From: Blastococcus sp. CPCC 205250
GTDB taxonomy: Bacteria; Actinomycetota; Actinomycetes; Mycobacteriales; Geodermatophilaceae
Assembly (NCBI RefSeq): GCF_019799925.1
Contig: NZ_JABGCG010000001.1
Coordinates: 62,001-126,000 of the forward strand
Direction: 5' to 3'
Length of the DNA stretch: 64,000 bases
Shown: in pieces, positions 20,760 to 30,442 of the stretch
How the letters are laid out: every line of letters starts with the position of its first letter
Position numbering within the stretch: position 1 is the stretch's first letter
Translations under genes and position numbers: made by a program
Notes under the pieces: generated by a model
Databases searched by the model: none
What the model was told of the DNA's origin: nothing
What the model saw: the letters and a program-made list of their open reading frames with translations, nothing else

Positions 20760-22124
20760 TCAGCGGAGTCGGGTGAGGGCCGTGCCCAGGTCGGGGACCT
20801 CGATCAGCCGCATGCCCTTCGGCGCCGAGCCGGCGTCCTCGGGGACCAGCGCCACGCGGTAGCCCTGCCGGGCCGCCTCGGCCAGCCGCCGGCCGGTGCC
20901 GCCCACCCGCCGGATCTCCCCGGACAGGCCCACCTCGCCGACCACGACCATCCCCGCCGGCAGCGGGGTGTCCCGGGCCGCCGAGGCGATGGCCAGCGCG
21001 AGAGCGAGGTCTGCGGCCGGCTCGGCGATCTTGACGCCGCCGACGGACGCGGCGAAGACGTCGGCCTCGGCCAGCCGCACGCCGCCGCGCCGCTCCAGGA
21101 CGGCGTTGACCATCGCCACCCGCTGGGGGTCCAGCCCGCTCACGGCCCGCCGCGGGGACCCGCCGCCGCTGGGCGCGACCAGCGCCTGCACCTCGGCGAG
21201 CAGCGGCCGGCTGCCCTCCATGGTCACGGTGACGCAACTGCCGGGCACCGGCGCGGACCGGCGGGAGACGAACAGGTGCGAGGGGTCGGGCACGCCGACC
21301 ACCCCGCCGTCGCCGATCTCGAAGCAGCCGATCTCGTCGGCGGGACCGAAGCGGTTCTTGGTGGCGCGGATCAGGCGCAGCGTGGAGTGCCGCTCGCCGT
21401 CGAAGGAGATGACGACGTCGACCAGGTGCTCGAGCGTGCGGGGCCCGGCGATGGCGCCGTCCTTGGTCACGTGGCCGACGAGGATCGTGGTCATCCCGCG
21501 GCTCTTGGCCACGGCGCTGAGCGCGCTGGCGACGGCGCGGACCTGGGTGGAGCCGCCGTCGGTGCCGTCGACGGCGGGGGAGCGGACGGTCTGGACGCTG
21601 TCGAGCACGAGCAGCGTCGGCTGCACCTGGTCGACGTGCGCCAGCACGGCCGACAGCTCGGTCTCGGCCGCGAGGTAGAGGTCGTCGTGCAGGGCACCGA
21701 TCCGCTCCGCGCGCAGCCGCACCTGCCCGGCCGACTCCTCGCCGGAGACCACCAGGGCCGGGCCGTTGGACTCCGCGACGCGGTGCGCGACCTCGAGCAG
21801 CAGCGTCGACTTGCCCACCCCGGGCTCGCCGGCCACCAGCAGCACGGCGCCGGGCACGAGCCCGCCGCCCAGCACCCGGTCGAACTCGGGGATGCCGGTG
21901 GGGACGGCGCGGGCGCCGGTCAGCTCCACCTGGGCGATGGGGCGGGCGGGGGCCGTCACCGGCCCGGCGCTCACGGCGCGCAGGCCGCCCGAGGGGACGC
22001 TGCCGACCTCCTGCAGGGAGCCCCAGGCCTGGCACTCCGGGCAACGCCCCACCCACTTCGCCGACGCGAAGCCGCACTCGGTGCAGCGGTGGGCGGGGCG
22101 GGCGGTCCGGGCGGCGGGAGGCAC
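20760..22124 (-). CDS. radA: DNA repair protein RadA (Sms)
   Basis: Hexameric helicase that promotes branch migration in recombinational repair. The 454-aa protein has an N-terminal zinc finger (CTECG and CPECQ), a RecA-like core with Walker [10 protein letters not shown], the RadA-specific KNRFG motif (TKNRFGP), and a C-terminal Lon-protease-like domain lacking catalytic function. It lies 79 bp upstream of disA in the same orientation, the usual actinobacterial pairing. Confidence 0.97.
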   Translation of the reverse strand: MPPAARTARPAHRCTECGFASAKWVGRCPECQAWGSLQEVGSVPSGGLRAVSAGPVTAPARPIAQVELTGARAVPTGIPEFDRVLGGGLVPGAVLLVAGEPGVGKSTLLLEVAHRVAESNGPALVVSGEESAGQVRLRAERIGALHDDLYLAAETELSAVLAHVDQVQPTLLVLDSVQTVRSPAVDGTDGGSTQVRAVASALSAVAKSRGMTTILVGHVTKDGAIAGPRTLEHLVDVVISFDGERHSTLRLIRATKNRFGPADEIGCFEIGDGGVVGVPDPSHLFVSRRSAPVPGSCVTVTMEGSRPLLAEVQALVAPSGGGSPRRAVSGLDPQRVAMVNAVLERRGGVRLAEADVFAASVGGVKIAEPAADLALALAIASAARDTPLPAGMVVVGEVGLSGEIRRVGGTGRRLAEAARQGYRVALVPEDAGSAPKGMRLIEVPDLGTALTRLR

Positions 22125-22168
22125 GCCCCGACGCTAACCGCGGGGTGCGACGGTTCCGCGGAGGACCG

Positions 22169-22963
22169 CTACTCGGCCTCGGTGTCCTGCTCGTCGCCGG
22201 CTTCGGCGCCCTCCTCCTCGTGGAAGTCGAACGCCTCCCCGCGGGGCACCTCGCCGTAGGGGCCGGCGACCAGCGCCTGGACGGTCACCTCGCCGGCGTT
22301 CTCGAAGGTCAGCGTCACGGTGATCGTCTGGCTGGCGGTCAGCGGCTCCTCGACCGACAGGTCGGCGAGGAAGAGGCGGGTGGTGTCGGAGGGGATCTCC
22401 GGCTCGCAGGCGCCGTCCTCCCCGTACTGCCGCAGGCCGATGTTGGTCACGGTCCCCGCGGGCACCGGGACCTCGATGCTGGTGCTCGCCGTCGGCTGAG
22501 CCGCCGACGTGGGTGCCGCGGACGTCGGCGTGGAGCCCGTGGTGCCGGCCGCGGACCCGCTCGGGGTCTCGGTCGTCGTGGGGGTGCCCGGGGCGGCGGA
22601 GGTGGTCGGCGCGGCGGACGTCGTCGGCGTCGTCTCCCCGGGGAGCTCACCGACGAACACGCCGTCGAAGGCCTCGCCCTCGACCGCGGTCAGCGTGTCG
22701 TCCTCGCGGCTGCCGTTGGCGATGGAGAGCACGAGCTCGGGGCTGTCGCCCTCCTCGTAGGCGGTCGCCTCCTCGTCGCCGGCCTCGCAGGGGTTGGCGA
22801 GCGTGACCTGGCGCAGCTGCAGCTCGCCGATCTCGGCGGAGGGGCCGACCTTGTCGCGGTCCTGCGAGCTGGTCTGGTTGACCTGCCCGGCGCTGCAGGC
22901 GGTCAGGGCGACCGGGGTCAGCAGGAGGACCCCCATCGTGGCGGCGCGCAGTGCGCGGTTCAC
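22169..22963 (-). CDS. LpqE-type lipoprotein
   Basis: Protein of 264 aa with a lipoprotein signal ending LTAC (Cys23). An N-terminal beta domain (about 35-115) and a C-terminal beta domain (about 170-250) are separated by a Thr/Ser/Ala-rich low-complexity linker of about 55 residues. A lipoprotein gene directly upstream of radA and disA corresponds to lpqE in M. tuberculosis; the name rests on synteny and topology. GTG 22963 is supported by GGAGG about 10 nt upstream. The acidic C-terminus has no clear role. Confidence 0.75.
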   Translation of the reverse strand: MNRALRAATMGVLLLTPVALTACSAGQVNQTSSQDRDKVGPSAEIGELQLRQVTLANPCEAGDEEATAYEEGDSPELVLSIANGSREDDTLTAVEGEAFDGVFVGELPGETTPTTSAAPTTSAAPGTPTTTETPSGSAAGTTGSTPTSAAPTSAAQPTASTSIEVPVPAGTVTNIGLRQYGEDGACEPEIPSDTTRLFLADLSVEEPLTASQTITVTLTFENAGEVTVQALVAGPYGEVPRGEAFDFHEEEGAEAGDEQDTEAE

Positions 22964-23067
22964 AGACGTCGACCTCCAGCGAACACGTTCCGGCCACCGC
23001 GAGTTCGGTGGCCCGAGTCGCGCCGAGCCTAACGGTCCACCCACGATGTCCGCCGGGAGGTGAGGCC

Positions 23068-24615
23068 GTGGGTCTCCGGGACGACGTCGATCCGGCGCTG
23101 GCCGACTTCCCGTCGCATGCGCCGGGCACGCGGCGCTGGTGCTTCGCCGACCAGCTCGGCCCGCACTTCCTCGACGCACCCGACCAGCCGGTCCTGCTGA
23201 TCGAGGCGCGGGCGGTGTTCGCCCGCCGCCGCTTCCACCGGCAGAAGGCCCACCTGGTGCTGTCGGCGTTGCGGCACCGGGCGGCCGAGCTGGGCGACCA
23301 GGCCGAGCACCACCGGGTCGTCACCTACGCCGAGGCCCTCGACCGGGTCCGCGAGCCGCTGTCGGTGTGCGCGCCCACGACGTGGAGCAGCCGCGACTAC
23401 GTGCTGCGCCGCCCGGACCTCCAGGTGGTCGCGGCCCGCGGCTTCGTCGCCACCCAGGCGGAGTTCGCCGCCTGGGCCGACGGCAGGGGCCGGCGGCGAC
23501 TGCTGATGGAGGACTTCTACCGCGACTCCCGGCGCCGGCACGACGTCCTCATGAACGGCGCCGAGCCGGCGGGCGGCCGCTGGAACCTCGACACCGAGAA
23601 CCGCGAGCCGCCGCCGGCCGACGGTCGGATCGGCGTGCCGGAGCCGTGGTGGCCGGAGGAGGACGAGATCGACGCGGAGGTCCGCGCCGACCTCGACCGG
23701 TGGGAGGCCGACGGCCACGTCTCCTTCGTCGGGGACGACGGCCCGCGGCTGTTCCCCGTCACCCGCGCCGAGGCGCTGCTGCGGCTCGACGACTTCCTCG
23801 CCCACCGGCTCGGCGCCTTCGGCCCGCACGAGGACGCGATGCTCGCCGGCGACCGCTGGCTGGCCCACTCGCTGCTCTCGCCGGCGCTCAACCTGGGGCT
23901 GCTGGACCCGCTCGAGGTGGTCACGGCGACGGAGCAGACCGCGCGCGACCGCGCCGCCGCCGGCGACCTCCTCCCGCTCAACAGCGTCGAGGGCTTCGTG
24001 CGGCAGGTGATGGGCTGGCGGGACTACATCTGGCACCTCTACTGGCACCTCGGCCGCGACTACCGGCACGGCAACGCCCTGGGTGCGACGGAGCACGTGC
24101 CGGCGTGGATGGCCGAGCTCGACGGGGACGCGGTCGACGCCGCGTGCCTGTCCGGCGTCCTCACCGACCTGCGGCGCGACGGCTGGGTGCACCACATCCC
24201 GCGGCTGATGGTGCTGGGCAACTACGCCCTCCAGCGCGGCATCGACCCGCTGGAGCTCACCGACTGGTTCCACCGCTCGTTCGTCGACGGCTACGACTGG
24301 GTGATGGTCAGCAACGTCGTCGGCATGAGCCAGCACGCCGACGGCGGGGTGCTGGCGACCAAGCCCTACGCCGCCGGGGGCGCCTACATCGACCGGATGA
24401 GCGACTACTGCGGCGGCTGCCGCTACGACCCGCGCAAGCGGGTCGGCGAGGACGCCTGCCCCTACACCGCCGGCTACTGGGCGTTCCTCGAGCGCAACCG
24501 CGACCGGCTGGCGGGCAACCAGCGGATGCGCCGTCCGCTGCAGGGCCTGGACCGGCTGAAGGACCTCCCGCTCGTCGTCGAGCAGGAGCGCGACCGCGGC
24601 ACCGCCGCCCCCTGA
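23068..24615 (+). CDS. cryptochrome/photolyase-related protein, iron-sulfur (PhrB/CryB-type)
   Basis: Protein of 515 aa matching the deoxyribodipyrimidine-photolyase-related family, the prokaryotic (6-4) photolyase/CryB group that binds FAD and a 4Fe-4S cluster. Visible marks are the N-terminal RRWCFADQLGP, the FAD-domain segment GWRDYIWHLYW, the NVVGMSQHADGG stretch, and a cysteine cluster DYCGGCRYDP...DACPY. The fourth cluster Cys is probably the one in AACLSGV. Role: light-driven repair or blue-light sensing. GTG 23068 has a strong GGGAGGTGA site. Divergent from the lpqE-like gene, with 104 bp shared. Confidence 0.9.
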   Translation: MGLRDDVDPALADFPSHAPGTRRWCFADQLGPHFLDAPDQPVLLIEARAVFARRRFHRQKAHLVLSALRHRAAELGDQAEHHRVVTYAEALDRVREPLSVCAPTTWSSRDYVLRRPDLQVVAARGFVATQAEFAAWADGRGRRRLLMEDFYRDSRRRHDVLMNGAEPAGGRWNLDTENREPPPADGRIGVPEPWWPEEDEIDAEVRADLDRWEADGHVSFVGDDGPRLFPVTRAEALLRLDDFLAHRLGAFGPHEDAMLAGDRWLAHSLLSPALNLGLLDPLEVVTATEQTARDRAAAGDLLPLNSVEGFVRQVMGWRDYIWHLYWHLGRDYRHGNALGATEHVPAWMAELDGDAVDAACLSGVLTDLRRDGWVHHIPRLMVLGNYALQRGIDPLELTDWFHRSFVDGYDWVMVSNVVGMSQHADGGVLATKPYAAGGAYIDRMSDYCGGCRYDPRKRVGEDACPYTAGYWAFLERNRDRLAGNQRMRRPLQGLDRLKDLPLVVEQERDRGTAAP

Positions 24616-24705
24616 CCGCGCCGCCCGTCCGGGCGACATCCGGTCCAGGACGGGCCCGCCCCTGCCGATGCCATCTCCGCCACGGGGAGGCGGCAGGAGG
24701 TGGGG

Positions 24706-25323
24706 ATGGCGACCGGACCGGTCTTCGACGAGGTGCTCGCGGCGGCCCAGGCGGGCGCGGCGTGGGCCTTCGAGGTGCTCTACCGGGACCTGGCGCCCCC
24801 GGTCACCGGCTACCTGCGGATGCACGGCGCGCTGGACGCCGACGACCTGGCGAGCGAGACCTTCCTCGACGTCTTCCGCGGCCTCGGCGGCTTCACCGGC
24901 GACGAGCAGCGCCTGCGGTCGTGGGTGTTCACGATCGCGCACCGCCGCCTGGTGGACGACTGGCGCCGCCGCGGGCGCCGCCCGCAGCTGGCCGACGACG
25001 TCGACGCGGTGCCCGAGGCCGTCGGAGGTGACGTCGAGGACGACGTCCTGGCGCTGCTGGGCACCGAGACGGTGCACCGCCTGTGTGCCGGCCTGCCCGC
25101 CGACCAGCGGTCGGTCCTGCTGCTGCGGGTGCTCGCCGACCTCACCGTCGAGCAGGTGGCCGCGGTGATGGGCCGGTCGGAGGGGTCGGTCAAGGCGCTG
25201 CAGCGGCGGGGACTGCGCACGCTGCGGGCGCAGCTGGAGCCCGTGGCGCCCACCCGGACGGATGACCCGGAGACGGTCGGCGCACCCCTGACGGCCCGCC
25301 CGGCGATGACGGGAGCGAGATGA
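24706..25323 (+). CDS. ECF-type RNA polymerase sigma factor
   Basis: Protein of 205 aa. Region 2 (about 22-90) shows DADDLASETFLDVFRG and the DNA-melting helix LRSWVFTIAHRRLVDDWRR. Region 4 (about 125-180) shows LPADQRSVLLLRVLADLTVEQVAA followed by a recognition helix ending SVKALQRRGL. A C-terminal tail of about 20 residues follows. ATG 24706 has AGGAGG at ideal spacing; GTG 24700 is too close to it. ATGA overlap with the following membrane protein suggests a sigma/anti-sigma pair. Confidence 0.92.
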   Translation: MATGPVFDEVLAAAQAGAAWAFEVLYRDLAPPVTGYLRMHGALDADDLASETFLDVFRGLGGFTGDEQRLRSWVFTIAHRRLVDDWRRRGRRPQLADDVDAVPEAVGGDVEDDVLALLGTETVHRLCAGLPADQRSVLLLRVLADLTVEQVAAVMGRSEGSVKALQRRGLRTLRAQLEPVAPTRTDDPETVGAPLTARPAMTGAR

Positions 25324-26339
25324 CCACTCCAGCCGACGCCCGCGCCGTCGAGGAGGCCTTCGAGGCCTGCCTCGCCGGCCGGCCCGTGCCCGCGGGTGCG
25401 CAGGGCCTGGCCGCGTTCACCGACGCGGTCCGGGCCGGCGCCACCGCGCCCGGGCGGCCGAACGCGGCCCTGGCCGAGCTGCTGGTGACCGGTCTCCTCC
25501 CCGACGCGTCCACCGGGACGGTCGGGCGATCCGCCCGGAGCTCACGGAAGAGACCCCGCATGATCCTCAGCACGCTCGTCACCAAGTTCGTCGCCGCAGG
25601 GGCCGTCGCCAAGGCGGCCACCGCCGGCGGTGCCGTCGCCCTCGCCCTGACCGGCGCCGCCACGGCGCAGGTCCTGCCCGGCCAGGACGCCGCGCCGGCC
25701 GCCGTCGAGTCCCCGGACGCGACCGACGCCGACACCGCCCCGGAGCCCGCCCCCGAGGTCCCCGAGGCCACGGACGGCGAGGGCGCCGACGGCGGGGACA
25801 CCGACGGCGTCGTGGCGCCGGAGGAGGGCTCCGGGGACACGGACGGGACCCCGGTCGGGGACCCGACCGGCGGGGACGGGACGGGCGAGGAGCCCGGGGA
25901 GGTCCCCGCGACGGACGGGCAGCTGTCCTACGAGGTCTGGGCCACGGGTCCGGCCGCGGGGCAGACCTTCTCGCAGTGGGTGCGCTCCGGAGCGCGGGCC
26001 GGGGTCTCCAACGGCGCGACGGTCAGCTGCTTCGCCCACGCCCGCAACCGGGGCACGGACGGCAGCGAGTGCCTGCCCACCACCCCGCCCGTGACCGAGC
26101 AGCCCGTCCCCGACGGCGGCGGGTCCGTCGTCCCCGCCCCGCAGCCCCCGGTGGCCGAGGAGCAGGCGGCGCCCGCTCCGGCACCGACGCAGACGGCGCC
26201 GGGCTCCGGGAACGGCGGCGGCAACGGCCACAGCGGCGGCAACGGCGGGGGGAACGGCTCGGGCGCCAACGGCGGGGGCAACGGCTCGGGCAACGGCAAC
26301 CCCGGCAACGGCGGGGGCAACGGGAACCGCGGGCGCTGA
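25320..26339 (+). CDS. single-pass membrane protein coupled to the sigma factor, candidate anti-sigma factor
   Basis: Protein of 339 aa. An N-terminal soluble helical region (1-75) precedes a hydrophobic Ala-rich helix (about 95-118), then a long Asp/Glu/Pro/Gly-rich extracytoplasmic region. A short ordered segment with two Cys (YEVWATGPAAGQTFSQWV, about 202-240) is followed by a Gly/Asn-rich tail. No HxxxCxxC zinc motif of the ZAS anti-sigma class is present. The four-base overlap with the sigma gene and the topology suggest it sequesters that sigma factor; this is inference. It ends in a perfect bidirectional terminator. Confidence 0.7.
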   Translation: MTTPADARAVEEAFEACLAGRPVPAGAQGLAAFTDAVRAGATAPGRPNAALAELLVTGLLPDASTGTVGRSARSSRKRPRMILSTLVTKFVAAGAVAKAATAGGAVALALTGAATAQVLPGQDAAPAAVESPDATDADTAPEPAPEVPEATDGEGADGGDTDGVVAPEEGSGDTDGTPVGDPTGGDGTGEEPGEVPATDGQLSYEVWATGPAAGQTFSQWVRSGARAGVSNGATVSCFAHARNRGTDGSECLPTTPPVTEQPVPDGGGSVVPAPQPPVAEEQAAPAPAPTQTAPGSGNGGGNGHSGGNGGGNGSGANGGGNGSGNGNPGNGGGNGNRGR

Positions 26340-26344
26340 CCGGA

Positions 26345-26378
26345 GGTGGGGCCGCGCTCAGGTGAGCGCGGCCCCACC
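26345..26378. terminator. perfect bidirectional terminator shared by convergent genes
   Basis: Perfect 16-bp arms (26345-26360 and 26363-26378) flank two bases. It begins 5 nt after one stop codon and runs into the last codons of the opposite-strand UbiA gene (stop at 26358-26360). Confidence 0.8.
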
Positions 26379-27215
26379 GGCCACCAGCAGGACGACGTCC
26401 AGGACGGTCAGCAGCATGACCGCGGGGAAGGCCAGGCGCCGGAACCGCGCCGTCCCCGACAGGGCCGCGACGACGACGGCCGGCACGGCCAGGGCCAGGC
26501 CCGCCCAGCCGGCCGCGGTGGGTGGCCCCTCGGGCCCGAACACCAGCACCAGCGACGCGGCGAACAGCAGTACCGCCCCGGCCACCGCGGAGGCCCGTGC
26601 GCCGATCCGGTGGGGGAGGCCGCGCACCCCGGTGGCGAGGTCCTCCTCGATGTCGGGCGCGACGTTGGCCAGGTGTGCCGCGGCGCCGAGCGCACCGCCG
26701 GCGGCGACCAGCCACCAGGGCGCAGCGGGGGTGCCCGGCGCGGCGGCGACCACGCCGGCCGGCAGCAGCCCGAAGCCGGTCACGTAGGGCACCACCGAGG
26801 CCGCCGTCCGCTTGAGCCCGGCGTTGTAGGCCCAGCCGCTGGCCACGAGCACCAGCAGCAGCACGCCCGGGGCGGGCCCCAGCAGCAGCGACAGGACGAC
26901 GGCCAGGACGGCGGAGACCAGCGCCGCCGACCGCAGCACCGAGGGCGCCACGGCGCCCTGGACGACCGGTTTGTCGGCCCGTGCCACGGCGCGGTCGCGG
27001 TCGGCGTCGAGCCAGTCGTTGCTCCACCCGATGGACGCCTGACCTGCGAGGACGGCCAGGCACACCAGCACCACCCGCCCCGCCGGCACCTGCGCGGCGA
27101 CGGCGAGGAGGGTGGCCACGACGGTGACCGCGACGGCCGGCCCGGGGTGGGTGGCCAGCGCCAGTGCCCTGGCCGACGGGGTCCGCCGAGCGGGTGCCGC
27201 AGGCACATCGACCAT
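26358..27215 (-). CDS. UbiA-family prenyltransferase
   Basis: Integral membrane protein of 285 aa with about eight helices. The first Asp-rich motif is NDWLDADRDR (about residues 65-74) and the second is DIEEDLATG (about 185-193); both bind Mg-prenyl diphosphate. A YNAGLKRT segment lies between. The family transfers isoprenoid chains to aromatic or lipid acceptors; the acceptor here cannot be told from sequence. ATG 27215 is preceded by a GGGG-type ribosome site. Divergent from carD. Confidence 0.88.
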   Translation of the reverse strand: MVDVPAAPARRTPSARALALATHPGPAVAVTVVATLLAVAAQVPAGRVVLVCLAVLAGQASIGWSNDWLDADRDRAVARADKPVVQGAVAPSVLRSAALVSAVLAVVLSLLLGPAPGVLLLVLVASGWAYNAGLKRTAASVVPYVTGFGLLPAGVVAAAPGTPAAPWWLVAAGGALGAAAHLANVAPDIEEDLATGVRGLPHRIGARASAVAGAVLLFAASLVLVFGPEGPPTAAGWAGLALAVPAVVVAALSGTARFRRLAFPAVMLLTVLDVVLLVAGGAALT

Positions 27216-27338
27216 GCCCCTGTCAACCCCCTCCGGGTACTTCATCTGCCTTCTGACCTGCGGCTTTGCCGATCCGGAGCCGCGCCCGGGAGCAGTCTGC
27301 CGTGGTAGGCTGTGGACAGCGAAAGGGGTCACATACAC

Positions 27339-27821
27339 ATGGGCTTCACTGTCGGCGAGACCGTCGTCTACCCGCATCACGGTGCCGCGCTGATCGAGGC
27401 GATCGAGACTCGCACGATCAAGGGCGAAGAACGTGCCTACCTCGTGCTGAAGGTCGCCCAGGGCGACCTCACCGTGCGCGTACCGGCCGACAACGCAGAG
27501 ATCGTCGGCGTCCGTGACGTCGTCGGTCAGGAGGGGCTGGACCGGGTCTTCGAGGTCCTGCGCGCCCCGCACACCGAGGAGCCGACCAACTGGTCGCGCC
27601 GGTACAAGGCCAACCTCGAGAAGCTTGCCTCCGGTGACGTCAACAAGGTCGCCGAGGTCGTCCGCGACCTGTGGCGTCGCGACAAGGACCGCGGTCTGTC
27701 CGCCGGCGAGAAGCGCATGCTCTCCAAGGCCCGGCAGATCCTCGTCAGCGAGCTCGCGCTCGCCGAGGGCACCAACGAGGACAAGGCCGAGATCCTGCTC
27801 GACGAGGTCCTCGCCAGCTGA
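27339..27821 (+). CDS. carD: CarD-family transcriptional regulator
   Basis: Global factor that binds RNA polymerase beta and stabilises open complexes, notably at rRNA promoters. The 160-aa protein is close to mycobacterial CarD. It has an N-terminal RNAP-interaction Tudor-like domain ([19 protein letters not shown]) and a C-terminal DNA-binding helical domain with the upstream-fork Trp in [18 protein letters not shown] 27339 was chosen from alignment, with GGGG upstream. It stands 38 bp before ispD. Confidence 0.97.
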   Translation: MGFTVGETVVYPHHGAALIEAIETRTIKGEERAYLVLKVAQGDLTVRVPADNAEIVGVRDVVGQEGLDRVFEVLRAPHTEEPTNWSRRYKANLEKLASGDVNKVAEVVRDLWRRDKDRGLSAGEKRMLSKARQILVSELALAEGTNEDKAEILLDEVLAS

Positions 27822-27859
27822 GCCGTAGCGCTCGCAACCCGTACTCCCAGGCCACTCCC

Positions 27860-28534
27860 GTGCACGCTGTCGGCATCGTCGCAGCGGCCGGGAGTGGTCT
27901 GCGTCTGGGGGCGGTTCTGGCTGGGCGGGCGACACCGAAGGCGCTGGTCCCGCTCGGGGGCCGGCCGCTGGTGGCCTGGGCGGTGGCGACCCTGCTCGAC
28001 GGCGGCGTGGACGAGGTCGTCGTCGCCGTCCCCGCGGCCGAGCGCGCGGAGTTCGCCGCGGTGCTGCCGGCCGGGACGCGCCTGGTCGACGGCGGGGCCA
28101 CCCGGACCGCCTCCGTGCGCGCGGCCCTGGCGGGGGCGGGGGAGGCCGACGCGGTCCTCGTGCACGACGCCGCCCGGCCGCTGACCCCGCCCGCCGTCGT
28201 CGCCCGCGTGCTCGCGGCACTGGCGGCGGGGGTGCCGGCCGTGGTCCCGGTCCTCCCGGTCGTCGACACGACCGTGGTGGTCGACGGCGACGGCACCGTC
28301 ACCGCGGCGCCCGACCGGGCCACCCTCCGGCGGGTGCAGACCCCGCAGGGCTTCGACCGCGCGGTCCTCGCCGCCGCCTACGCGGCCCTCGACGACACCG
28401 CGGAACTCACCGACGACGCCGCCGTGGTCCGCGCCGTGGGCATCCCGGTCGCCACCGTCGCCGGCGACGAGCGGTGCGCCAAGGTGACCGTCGCCCACGA
28501 CCTGGCGCTCGCGGAACTGCAGGTGGCGCGGTGA
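27860..28534 (+). CDS. ispD: 2-C-methyl-D-erythritol 4-phosphate cytidylyltransferase
   Basis: Third step of the MEP isoprenoid pathway: forms CDP-ME from MEP and CTP. The 224-aa protein has the N-terminal nucleotide motif [13 protein letters not shown], the later [19 protein letters not shown] and [14 protein letters not shown] 27860 begins just before this Rossmann-like core. It overlaps ispF by four bases, ensuring equal supply of consecutive enzymes. Confidence 0.95.
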   Translation: MHAVGIVAAAGSGLRLGAVLAGRATPKALVPLGGRPLVAWAVATLLDGGVDEVVVAVPAAERAEFAAVLPAGTRLVDGGATRTASVRAALAGAGEADAVLVHDAARPLTPPAVVARVLAALAAGVPAVVPVLPVVDTTVVVDGDGTVTAAPDRATLRRVQTPQGFDRAVLAAAYAALDDTAELTDDAAVVRAVGIPVATVAGDERCAKVTVAHDLALAELQVAR

Positions 28535-29028
28535 CCCAGCCGGAACTGCCGCGCGTGGGCACGGGCGTCGACGTGCACCCGGTCGAGTCCGGCCGCGACT
28601 GCTGGCTGGCCGGGCTGCACTGGCCCGGCGCCGACGGCTGCGCCGGGCACTCCGACGGCGACGTCGTCGCGCACGCGCTCACCGACGCGGTCCTCTCCGC
28701 GGCCGGGCTGGGCGACATCGGCGGCCTGCTCGGCACCGACGACCCGCGCTGGGCCGGCGCCCGGGGGGCCGCGGTCCTGGAGCACGTCCGCGAGGTGCTG
28801 GCCGCGGCCGGCTGGCGGGTGGGCAACGCCTCGGTGCAGCTCATCGCCCCCTCGCCGAAGCTGGGGCCGCGGCGGGCGGAGGCGGAGGCCGTGCTGTCGG
28901 CCGCGCTGGGCGCCCCGGTGAGCGTCTCGGGCACGACGACCGACGGGCTGGGCCTGGTCGGGCGGGGCGAGGGCCGGGCGGCCGTCGCCACGGCGCTCGT
29001 GGTCAGGGTGCCCGCAGAGCGTCCGTAG
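28531..29028 (+). CDS. ispF: 2-C-methyl-D-erythritol 2,4-cyclodiphosphate synthase
   Basis: Cyclises CDP-ME 2-phosphate to MEcPP and releases CMP. The 165-aa trimeric-enzyme subunit shows the metal ligands in GVDVHP and the motif [15 protein letters not shown], then [14 protein letters not shown] and the C-terminal [17 protein letters not shown] 28531 overlaps the ispD stop. The intermediate step enzyme IspE is not in the window. Confidence 0.96.
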   Translation: MTQPELPRVGTGVDVHPVESGRDCWLAGLHWPGADGCAGHSDGDVVAHALTDAVLSAAGLGDIGGLLGTDDPRWAGARGAAVLEHVREVLAAAGWRVGNASVQLIAPSPKLGPRRAEAEAVLSAALGAPVSVSGTTTDGLGLVGRGEGRAAVATALVVRVPAERP

Positions 29029-29038
29029 ACTCCGCGCG

Positions 29039-30442
29039 GTGAGCCTGCGCCTGCACGACACCGCTGCCCGCGCGGTACGCGACTTCGAGCCCCTGCGCGC
29101 CGGCGAGGTCTCCCTGTACGTCTGCGGTCTGACGGTGCAGGGGCCGCCGCACGTCGGGCACGTCCGGGCGGCGCTGAACTTCGACGTCCTCCGCCGATGG
29201 CTGACCGCCACCGGGCACCGGGTGACCCTGGTCCGGAACGTCACCGACATCGACGACAAGATCCTCGCCAAGGCCGAGGCCAACGGCGTGCCGTGGTGGG
29301 CCTGGGCCTACGAGAACGAGCTGGCCTGCACCCGCGCCTACGACGTGCTCGGGGTCCTGCCGCCGACCTACGAGCCGCGGGCCACCGGACACGTGCCGGA
29401 GATGGTCGAGCTGATGCAGCGCCTCATCGAGCGCGGGCACGCCTACGCGATCGACGGCGACGTCTACTTCGACGTCCGCTCCTTCCCCGACTACGGCGCC
29501 CTGACCGGTCAGCGCGTCGACGACCTGCAGCCGGCGGCCGACACCGACACCGACGACCGCAAGCGCGACCCGCGCGACTTCGCGCTGTGGAAGGGGTCCA
29601 AGCCGGGGGAGCCGGACACCGCCTCCTGGCCCACCCCGTGGGGGCGTGGCCGGCCCGGCTGGCACCTGGAGTGCTCGGCCATGGCGGGGCGCTACCTGGG
29701 GTCGGAGTTCGACATCCACGGCGGCGGGCTGGACCTGCGCTTCCCGCACCACGAGAACGAGCAGGCCCAGTCGCGCGCGGCCGGCGACGCCTTCGCCCGG
29801 TACTGGGTGCACAACGGCTGGGTGACCCTGGGCGGCGAGAAGATGAGCAAGTCGATGGGCAACACCGCGCTGGTCGACGAGGTCGTCCAGCGGGTGCGGC
29901 CGGTCGAGCTGCGCTACTACCTCGTCACCCCGCACTACCGGTCGACCATCGAGTTCACCGATGCGGCGCTGCAGGAGGCGGGTGTCGCCTACCGGCGGAT
30001 CGAGTCGTTCGTCCGGCGGGCCGTCGAGCGCGTCGGCGACGTCGCGCCGGGGGGCCGGCCGGCCGCCTTCGACGCCGCGATGGACGACGACCTGCGCACG
30101 TCCGCCGCGATGGGAGTCGTGCACGACACGGTGCGCGACGGCAACAGCGCGCTGGACCGCGGGGACGACGCCGCCACCGGGGCCGCGCTCGCGGCCGTGC
30201 GCGCCATGCTCGCCGTCCTCGGGCTCGACCCGCTCGACCCGCGCTGGGCCGCGGGTGGCGACGCCGACGACCGGCTGGCCGAGGTCACCGACGGCCTGGT
30301 GCGGCTGGCGCTGGAGCAGCGGCAGGCCGCCCGCGCCCGCAAGGACTTCCCGACCGCCGACGCGGTCCGCGACCAGCTCACCGCGCTCGGTGTGCAGGTC
30401 GAGGACACCCCGTCCGGACCCCGATGGGAGCTGAGCCGCTGA
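29039..30442 (+). CDS. cysS: cysteinyl-tRNA synthetase
   Basis: Class I synthetase of 467 aa. Zinc ligand Cys is in YVCGLTVQG, the HIGH motif appears as PPHVGHVRA, further zinc ligands are in WHLECSAM and FPHHENE, and the KMSKS motif is [10 protein letters not shown] helical DALR-type anticodon region closes the protein (residues about 330-467). GTG 29039 follows ispF by 10 nt; the stop overlaps rlmB as TGATG. Confidence 0.97.
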   Translation: MSLRLHDTAARAVRDFEPLRAGEVSLYVCGLTVQGPPHVGHVRAALNFDVLRRWLTATGHRVTLVRNVTDIDDKILAKAEANGVPWWAWAYENELACTRAYDVLGVLPPTYEPRATGHVPEMVELMQRLIERGHAYAIDGDVYFDVRSFPDYGALTGQRVDDLQPAADTDTDDRKRDPRDFALWKGSKPGEPDTASWPTPWGRGRPGWHLECSAMAGRYLGSEFDIHGGGLDLRFPHHENEQAQSRAAGDAFARYWVHNGWVTLGGEKMSKSMGNTALVDEVVQRVRPVELRYYLVTPHYRSTIEFTDAALQEAGVAYRRIESFVRRAVERVGDVAPGGRPAAFDAAMDDDLRTSAAMGVVHDTVRDGNSALDRGDDAATGAALAAVRAMLAVLGLDPLDPRWAAGGDADDRLAEVTDGLVRLALEQRQAARARKDFPTADAVRDQLTALGVQVEDTPSGPRWELSR

